From Candidatus Martarchaeota archaeon (GTDB lineage: Archaea; Micrarchaeota; Micrarchaeia; Micrarchaeales; Micrarchaeaceae), in the NCBI GenBank assembly GCA_023474155.1, contig JAMCYJ010000034.1, positions 1-10,971 on the forward strand: 10,971 bases of DNA, read 5' to 3'. The notes beneath the pieces were generated by a model. The model searched no databases. It was not told the DNA's origin and worked only from the letters and a program-made list of their open reading frames with translations. Positions 6,799 to 10,971 of this stretch are shown in pieces (within the stretch, counting starts at the first letter, position 1; each line of letters starts with the position of its first letter). Position numbers and translations under genes: made by a program.

Positions 6799-7287
6799 TT
6801 AGAATAGATTTCTCAAAATAATCTTAAGGCTGCTTCGAAAGACCTCATCGCTACCCGCTCTTACGTATAATCCCGCTCTTTTTGCAATAGCATTTTTCTT
6901 TAGATTGTAGGCTTTTATGCAGCTTTTAATGTCTTCGATATCAGCTTCATTACTCCTGCTGATTTTAGAGCATACAAAGTCAAGTGGGTGCAGTATCTTT
7001 ACCTTTATGTTCCTGAAGCCAGATTTGTAATCGCTTGCCTTATCAATGTAGTTTTCCAGCAGAACCTCTGAGAAAACCATATCTGAAGGATAATAATCAA
7101 TTGTTACACCCGGACTGATTTTCTTGTATAACCTGCGGAATTCGTTATAGTCCACTTTGTTTGGTATGTTAAAGTCTATGTCCTTTGTAGAAGCCTTTAT
7201 GCCTAACAGAGTCATTGCAGTGCCTCCAACGGCAATCAAAAGTATTTTGTGAGGCAGTTGCTTATCGAAAGCATCTAAGACGGACAA
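6799..7287 (-). CDS. Nucleotidyltransferase-fold protein (DUF6036/AbiEii-like), putative toxin-type enzyme
   Basis: Small nucleotidyltransferase-fold protein of 162 residues as called. Visible motifs: VGGTAMTLLGI with GG at 21-22, then STKDIDF with D36 and D38 as the metal-binding pair, and a candidate third carboxylate at D64 (VTIDYYP). LDFVCSKISRSNEADIEDI (102-120) matches the K...R..D..D helix common in DUF6036 and AbiEii-like proteins. In AbiEii/MenT relatives such enzymes are toxins, some modifying tRNA ends; whether this one does so is inference. The called start is TTG at 7287. The frame stays open up to the TGA of the upstream gene, and the 11 preceding codons (YYEGVSKIELL) look native, so translation may start earlier, for example at ATA 7296, 8 nt after GAGGGAG (7311-7305). 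Second gene of a two-gene unit. Confidence 0.75.
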   Translation of the reverse strand: MSVLDAFDKQLPHKILLIAVGGTAMTLLGIKASTKDIDFNIPNKVDYNEFRRLYKKISPGVTIDYYPSDMVFSEVLLENYIDKASDYKSGFRNIKVKILHPLDFVCSKISRSNEADIEDIKSCIKAYNLKKNAIAKRAGLYVRAGSDEVFRSSLKIILRNLF

Positions 7288-7317
7288 TAGCTCTATTTTT
7301 GAAACTCCCTCATAGTA

Positions 7318-8337
7318 TCAACTGTATTGTGCAATGTATTTCTTGATTAACTTTTTATCGTAAGCCTCCTGCTGCTTATCGGGTATTGTTTCCATAAACA
7401 TTTCAACCTTTAGCCCATCCTCTTTGCTATAGAACGCCTTAAGCGATTCAAGCATGCCTTTTAGCGCGCTCAGCCCATCATGCCTTTTGAACAGGTAGTA
7501 CAGATAAGACAAGTTTATCTTACCGCTATTCTTGTGCAATAGGATAAGGGCCCCGTATCTGATTCTTACTTCTCTGCTCTTGGCCATAAGAAACATGGTA
7601 TCCTCCAGCGCAATTTCCCTGTCTGGCTCTGTATTTTCGTATAGCGCATATCCGAACCTGTTGTAATTGTAGGCCAACTGCGCCCTATTTAATTCTTCTG
7701 GGAACCTGCTTGAATTCTTGTATTTTTCATCGATTTTATACTTTCTAATAATTTCCCAGAATCCCTCGCTATTGTACAATATGCTCCTATCCTTGATTAA
7801 GTCCTTTATTTTGTTAAATTCGCTTCCTTCAAGCATGTCAGAAAGCTCTTGGGGGATGAGGATTATAGGGTCTATTTTAGCGTTATGCATAGATTCTATT
7901 CCAAGCAAGGCACTGATCAATCTACTCCTCTGATCGTGCGACCTTGCAATGATTAAAAGTTCTATTCTGTTGATTTTAATGTATTCTTCGTACTTTAATG
8001 CGCAAATCGCTATGATATCAGAATCTAACGCTAAGTCGAGGAGCGCATCAATTATTCCTCTCGGCATATCTATGTTAATAGTCTTGCGGCTTTCTGCTTC
8101 GGAGATATAATAAATGGAAAATGGGTTTTTCATGGCTAATCTGATCAATCGGTTATTGCCGTCAGGTACTATCGATATAATGCCTTTCTTTTCCAATTTG
8201 ATTATCGTATTATAGATGTTTGGATAGTAGGCCGATCCGTACTTCTTGCCTATCCCTTCCGACATGCTGAGTATGTTGCCTCCATTGCCGAGTCTATCTG
8301 AAAGATAACTTAGTATCTTAATCTCTTCCTTGTTCAT
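7318..8337 (-). CDS. Winged-helix regulator fused to a degenerate nucleotidyltransferase-like domain
   Basis: A 339-residue protein. Residues 1-70 form a winged helix-turn-helix (ILSYLSDR; YPNIYNTIIKLEKKGIISIV; wing NNRLIRLA). Residues about 88-200 align by eye with an archaeal nucleotidyltransferase domain, but the catalytic pattern is gone: the usual G-S gives way to ALKYEE, and the S-D-x-D before the LLII strand reads NRIELLII, with R124 and E126 in place of the aspartates. Residues 210-339 are helical, containing SREVRIRYGALILLHKN. It is likely DNA-binding and catalytically dead. The downstream nucleotidyltransferase gene is in the same frame and only the TGA separates the open frames, so the two are surely co-transcribed. 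By analogy with AbiEi/AbiEii, it would be the autoregulating antitoxin; that is inferred. A perfect palindrome just upstream supports autoregulation. Confidence 0.75.
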   Translation of the reverse strand: MNKEEIKILSYLSDRLGNGGNILSMSEGIGKKYGSAYYPNIYNTIIKLEKKGIISIVPDGNNRLIRLAMKNPFSIYYISEAESRKTINIDMPRGIIDALLDLALDSDIIAICALKYEEYIKINRIELLIIARSHDQRSRLISALLGIESMHNAKIDPIILIPQELSDMLEGSEFNKIKDLIKDRSILYNSEGFWEIIRKYKIDEKYKNSSRFPEELNRAQLAYNYNRFGYALYENTEPDREIALEDTMFLMAKSREVRIRYGALILLHKNSGKINLSYLYYLFKRHDGLSALKGMLESLKAFYSKEDGLKVEMFMETIPDKQQEAYDKKLIKKYIAQYS

Positions 8338-8360
8338 TCTAATTCCTTATTATATATTTT

Positions 8361-8380
8361 TTACTATATTATTATAGTAA
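8361..8380. promoter_or_regulatory. Perfect palindrome, candidate operator of the winged-helix gene
   Basis: TTACTATA and TATAGTAA are exact inverted copies around TTAT (20 bp). It lies 23 bp before the ATG at 8337, directly after the TATA box and over the predicted start of transcription. Binding here would block initiation, the usual arrangement for autorepressed toxin-antitoxin operons. The region is very A/T-rich, but a perfect 8+8 bp repeat containing C and G is unlikely to be accidental. Confidence 0.6.
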
Positions 8381-8384
8381 TTTA

Positions 8385-8395
8385 CATATATAAAG
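8385..8395 (-). promoter_or_regulatory. TATA box of the two-gene module
   Basis: On the minus strand CTTTATATATG lies about 50 bp before the ATG at 8337, predicting initiation near 8363, inside the palindrome. A weak AAGGAATT ribosome-binding-like stretch follows just before the ATG. Confidence 0.55.
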
Positions 8396-8439
8396 CTTTA
8401 TGTAAGAGAATTAAACTTGGGTCTCCCGAACCATAAAAA

Positions 8440-8512
8440 TGCGATTGCCGGGATTTGAACCCGGGCCGCGGCCTTGGCAAGGCCGTGTCCTACCAGGCTA
8501 GACTACAATCGC
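8440..8512 (-). tRNA. tRNA-Gly (anticodon GCC)
   Basis: A full cloverleaf folds on the minus strand: acceptor GCGATTG/CAATCGC, D stem GTCT/GGAC, anticodon stem CGGCC/GGCCG around the loop TTGCCAA (anticodon GCC, complement of 8476-8478) and T arm CCGGG-TTCAAAT-CCCGG. The discriminator is A (8440), and CCA is not encoded. A TATA element (TTTATAAATT on the minus strand, about 8551-8560) lies roughly 40 bp upstream. It borders the AT-rich two-gene module. Confidence 0.95.
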
Positions 8513-8550
8513 CCTTAGTTATTTCAATATTAATGATGCCTGTGCATATT

Positions 8551-8560
8551 TTTATAAATT
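8551..8560 (-). promoter_or_regulatory. TATA box of tRNA-Gly
   Basis: AATTTATAAA on the minus strand, centred about 43 bp before the first base of mature tRNA-Gly. This leaves about 15 nt of 5' leader for RNase P to remove. Confidence 0.55.
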
Positions 8561-8612
8561 GCCAAAAATACAAATCCTATATCTTTGGCAGTCAGTTCAG
8601 CGAGCCTGAAAA

Positions 8613-8713
8613 TGCCACAGGCAGGATTTGAACCTGCGACTTTCCGGTTTCAGAAATCTTTTCCATAAAAAGATGTGCTTCAGCCGGACGCTCTCCCACT
8701 GAGCTACTGTAGC
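8613..8713 (-). tRNA. tRNA-Phe (anticodon GAA) with a 29-nt intron
   Basis: Minus-strand cloverleaf: acceptor GCTACAG/CTGTGGC, D stem GCTC/GAGC, anticodon stem TCCGG/CCGGA, variable AAGTC, T arm GCAGG-TTCAAAT-CCTGC, discriminator A. The anticodon loop reads CTGAAG, is interrupted, then resumes with A. Removing 8649-8677 restores a 7-nt loop with anticodon GAA. The intron is at the canonical 37/38 position and folds as ATCTTTT/AAAAGAT around TATGG. The exon/intron helix needed for a bulge-helix-bulge is imperfect (one U-U mismatch), so a relaxed substrate for the splicing endonuclease is predicted. The exact junction was inferred by restoring the loop length. Confidence 0.93.
8649..8677 (-). 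other. tRNA-Phe intron
   Basis: Twenty-nine nucleotides between positions 37 and 38 of tRNA-Phe, with a perfect 7-bp hairpin and 5-nt loop. The 5' cut would follow G37 (8678) and the 3' cut would precede A38 (8648). Confidence 0.8.
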
Positions 8714-8742
8714 AAAGAAACAGATATTATTAACTATTAAAG

Positions 8743-8750
8743 TATTTAAT
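8743..8750 (+). promoter_or_regulatory. TATA box of the Hef-like helicase gene
   Basis: TATTTAAT is centred about 30 bp before the ATG at 8778, so the transcript would be leaderless or nearly so. This supports the ATG at 8778 over the in-frame TTG at 8820. The 64-bp spacer must also hold the minus-strand tRNA-Phe promoter. Confidence 0.45.
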
Positions 8751-8777
8751 TATTATTATTTAGCCTTCTATTTATTT

Positions 8778-10355
8778 ATGGCCATTAATTGGCCGCTGTA
8801 TATATATCTCGGTGATAGTTTGGGCGCGGAAGCAGGAGGCGAATTCATAAGAACTGATCTTATCGAACCGAGAGAATATCAGCTAAACATAATAAAAAGC
8901 ATCCTGCATAAAAATTCCCTTGTTGTCCTTCCGACAGGGCTCGGGAAGACAATAATCGCGCTCTATGCGATGTCGAATGCACTGTCCCATGGAAAAAAGG
9001 CAATGATGCTATCCCCTACAAAGCCTTTGGCAGAGCAGCATTACAATTCAGCTGTCAGGCTCATGGCATTGAATCCGAATGAGATGGCGCTCATAACAGG
9101 GGCAGTCGCAGGGGCGGGGAGGTCAGCCCTTGAGGCAGGCGCAAGAGTAGTTCTTGCAACCCCCCAGACTATTGCAAATGACATAAAGGCGGGAAGGCTC
9201 GACATCAAGGACTACGGCGTCGTAGTTTTCGACGAATGCCATAGGGCGATGGGGAAATACGCATACACTTATATCGCGGACGAGGCAAAGCTGAACAGCA
9301 TACGGACGCTCGGCCTGACAGCGTCCCCAGGAAGCAGCGAAGCAAAAATAAAAATGCTGACCGATATCCTCGGCATCCAAAACATAGAGGTAAGGGGGCC
9401 GAGCGACGAAGACGTATACAAGTACATCGCCGGAAAAAAGACCAGCGTTATTTACGTCGACAGAAACCTCGCCGTAAACGAGATAATATCTTTGCTGAGG
9501 CCGGTAATAGAGGAACATTTTATGAAGCTGAAGAAGTACGGGTTCTGCTATTTCAAGACGTTTGAGAGCATACCAAAGGCAAGGTTCCTTGAGATAGGCA
9601 AGACAATAAGCAATATCAAGGCCCCTAACTACAGATTCATCGTCATGTTCGAATATATATACCTCCTGCATCTTATGCATGCATATGACTTGATTTCGAC
9701 AGAAAGCATATTTGCGTTTTACGACTATTTTGAAAGGCTGAAGGCCAGGGCAGAGAAGAGCAGGGCGGTATCAAGCATCCTTAACAACAGGAGCATAGGC
9801 ATTGCGACAGCGCTCGCAAAGAAGTTCCTTGACCGCGGGCAGGAGCACGAGAAGATGCTAAAACTCGTGCAGATCCTGAAAACAGATCTCTCAGGAAAAA
9901 CAGTGATAATATTCGCCCAGTACCGTGCAACGATAAGCAAGATCGTCGAGATCCTCAACGCGAACGCCCTGCGGGCAAACGCCTTTCTCGGCAAGAAGGG
10001 CGGCGTCACAAACCTGATGCAAAAGGACATAATAGACAGGTTCAGGCTGGGCGTATTCAAGATACTCGTTGCGACATCAATAGGCGAGGAGGGGCTCGAT
10101 ATACCGAGCGTCGATGCAGTGGTATTTTACGAGCCGGTGTCGAGCGAGATAAGGAACATACAGAGGAGGGGGAGGGCTGGAAGGATAAGCTTCGGCAACA
10201 TAATAATTCTCGTTGCAAGGAATTCCAAGGACGAGGTGCACCTCAACGTGTCAAGGTTTAGGGAGCTTCGCATGCAGAAGATATTGCAGGGGCTGCAGAA
10301 GAATCTTTCGCGCGAATACAGGCATAGCGGGACAGGGCAGCAGAGGCTTGCCTGA
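8778..10355 (+). CDS. hef: Hef/FANCM-like DEAH-box helicase lacking the nuclease domain
   Basis: Superfamily 2 helicase of the archaeal Hef (FANCM-like) group, which remodels stalled forks and branched DNA. 525 residues. Motifs: Walker A PTGLGKT (52-58), TKPLAEQ (81-87), ATPQT (127-131), DECH box (152-155), LTASPG (180-185), a Hef-type insert of about 225-345, VIIFAQYR (376-383), VATSIGEEGLDIPSVD (431-446) and QRRGRAGR (462-469). Full-length Hef adds an XPF-type nuclease plus helix-hairpin-helix region to reach about 750 residues; here the protein stops soon after the helicase core. After the stop the same frame stays open for 43 codons without a recognisable nuclease motif. The ATG at 8778 fits the TATA box upstream. 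An alternative is TTG 8820, three bases after GGTGAT (8811-8816), which would remove 14 residues not typical of Hef. Confidence 0.9.
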   Translation: MAINWPLYIYLGDSLGAEAGGEFIRTDLIEPREYQLNIIKSILHKNSLVVLPTGLGKTIIALYAMSNALSHGKKAMMLSPTKPLAEQHYNSAVRLMALNPNEMALITGAVAGAGRSALEAGARVVLATPQTIANDIKAGRLDIKDYGVVVFDECHRAMGKYAYTYIADEAKLNSIRTLGLTASPGSSEAKIKMLTDILGIQNIEVRGPSDEDVYKYIAGKKTSVIYVDRNLAVNEIISLLRPVIEEHFMKLKKYGFCYFKTFESIPKARFLEIGKTISNIKAPNYRFIVMFEYIYLLHLMHAYDLISTESIFAFYDYFERLKARAEKSRAVSSILNNRSIGIATALAKKFLDRGQEHEKMLKLVQILKTDLSGKTVIIFAQYRATISKIVEILNANALRANAFLGKKGGVTNLMQKDIIDRFRLGVFKILVATSIGEEGLDIPSVDAVVFYEPVSSEIRNIQRRGRAGRISFGNIIILVARNSKDEVHLNVSRFRELRMQKILQGLQKNLSREYRHSGTGQQRLA

Positions 10356-10368
10356 TTTTTATTGCGCG

Positions 10369-10386
10369 CTGCTTTCGGGAAAGCAG
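10369..10386. terminator. Hairpin just after the helicase gene
   Basis: CTGCTTTC GG GAAAGCAG is a perfect inverted repeat (7-bp stem, 4-nt loop in practice) beginning 13 bp after the helicase stop. ATTTTAC follows. It may stabilise or end the transcript. Confidence 0.4.
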
Positions 10387-10414
10387 ATTTTACTAAGAGG
10401 ACAAGGCAAATTCC

Positions 10415-10457
10415 GCTGCGGGCTATCTCTTTACGGCGCAGCCAACTAAGCCTTTTT
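10415..10457 (+). terminator. Hairpin followed by a T-run
   Basis: GCTGCG (10415-10420) pairs with CGCAGC (10437-10442), and a CCTTTTT run follows at about 10451-10457. This is a second candidate transcript end for the helicase gene. In archaea the T-run would matter most. Confidence 0.35.
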
Positions 10458-10523
10458 GCAATAAATAATTTAACTTCGCCATTTTGATTAGCAGGATATC
10501 TATTTTTTCTAAACTCATTCATT

Positions 10524-10869
10524 AAATTGTGGGCATTATGGAAATGGAGAATACCTAATCCATCTATCTTAATAATGAGACATAGTTTATATCGAAACTG
10601 TTCAAAGCAGAAGCGGAGAAATATGGAATAAAACTGATCTTCGGCAAGCCGTACCCCTCCCACAAGGAAGATGAAAGATAGAAAGTTACCATAAGATAAT
10701 GTATAGAGAACTCATCTCTCTAAACTTATTCAAGTCTGTCTCTAAATTCAGAAGAAAATTATAGACATATGACAAGAGATACAATAGTTGGAGGAAACAA
10801 GAAATATTAGGATGGAATACATCTAATTCTGTTTACAATAACCCCAAGTATTTTAATAAACATACCTGA
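10524..10869 (+). pseudogene. Broken rve-family (DDE integrase-type) transposase, C-terminal part
   Basis: Three plus-strand frames together spell an integrase-core transposase. Frame 1 (10524-10571): KLWALWKWRIPNPSIL. Frame 2 (10571-10678): NNET, a TAG (10583-10585), then FISKLFKAEAEKYGIKLIFG and KPYPSHKEDER, matching the usual DNG-x-F-x-S...GIK...GKPYHP segment, with N-N-E where D-N-G is expected. Frame 3 (from about 10675): KIESYHKIMYREL, a TAG at 10762-10764 where the family normally has Trp, then TYDKRYNSWRKQEILGW and YNNPKYFNK, ending in TGA at 10867-10869. This resembles archaeal IS481/IS3-type transposases. At least two frameshifts and two in-frame stops make it inactive. The N-terminal HTH and first catalytic Asp are not recognisable; the relic may begin near 10478. 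Confidence 0.8.
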
Positions 10870-10971
10870 TATGTTAGACAGAGAAAGCGAACAAAAATTA
10901 TGGCATCAGAATAGATATAAATTGTGACACTATACAAATAAATATAGAATAAATTATGGAAAAAATGATTA
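10870..10971. other. A/T-rich tail after the transposase relic, no gene seen
   Basis: About 100 bp, strongly A/T-rich, with no open frame of note. The IS right end may lie here (TGTTAGACA near 10872-10880 is the kind of sequence some IS ends have), but no matching left end was found. Confidence 0.25.

Noticed and set aside
7318..7320. TGA read as a sense codon (alternative genetic code) joining the two module genes
   Set aside because: TGA ends aIF5A, the protease and the helicase at sensible family lengths, so global reassignment is unlikely. Local readthrough remains open and is reported as a finding.
9123..9680. A 185-codon minus-strand frame inside the helicase gene
   Set aside because: Antisense shadow of conserved helicase motifs; no family features and no promoter.
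10127..10663. A 178-codon minus-strand frame spanning the helicase end and the transposase relic
   Set aside because: Overlaps the conserved helicase C-terminus in antisense, and its upstream part is antisense to clear plus-strand transposase sequence.
6613..10764. TAG codons in the two decayed frames as pyrrolysine sites
   Set aside because: Both frames also carry TAA stops or frameshifts, and one TAG replaces a conserved Trp; mutational decay explains them.

Overview
The window looks archaeal, probably from a small-genome lineage such as Micrarchaeota or another DPANN group; the lineage is an inference and no marker here settles it. The evidence is the gene set: the KH/beta-CASP termination factor aCPSF1 (FttA), a hypusine-type aIF5A, ribosomal proteins eS24 and eS27 (S27ae), a Hef-type helicase, TATA-box promoters, GGTGATC-type ribosome binding sites, and a tRNA-Phe with a bulge-helix-bulge-type intron.

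Layout. Positions 1-92 hold the 5' end of a divergent membrane or secreted protein gene (minus). 173-2119 is aCPSF1 (plus, TTG start). 2120-2599 is a spacer with one doubtful small minus-strand ORF and candidate promoters. 2600-4989 is a compact plus-strand operon: aIF5A, eS24, a 53-residue eS27 zinc-ribbon protein, a CPBP (CAAX/Abi) membrane protease and a TrmJ-like tRNA 2'-O-methyltransferase. It ends at a hairpin shared with a convergent family 2 glycosyltransferase that carries C-terminal membrane segments (5029-5970, minus).

5971-6798 has no intact gene. It holds mobile-element debris: an IS200/IS605-like terminal hairpin, two identical 15-bp direct repeats resembling an IS end, and a decayed minus-strand reading frame that stops 25 bp before one of those ends. 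Next is a two-gene minus-strand module (6799-8337). One protein has a winged helix, a degenerate nucleotidyltransferase-like domain and a helical tail; the other is a small nucleotidyltransferase with intact GG and DxD motifs. The two genes share a frame and only one TGA separates their open frames. A perfect 8+8 bp palindrome lies between TATA box and start codon. The layout recalls AbiE/MenAT-like toxin-antitoxin or defence modules, and this is the most interesting part of the window.

The module is bounded by tRNA-Gly(GCC) and intron-containing tRNA-Phe(GAA), both minus. Divergent from them is a Hef-like helicase (8778-10355) without the usual C-terminal XPF-type nuclease. Shortly after it, a broken rve-family transposase (10524-10869) shows frameshifts and in-frame stops.

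Overall, housekeeping RNA-processing, translation and repair genes surround an island next to tRNA genes, made of IS remnants and a putative nucleotidyltransferase toxin-antitoxin-like pair.
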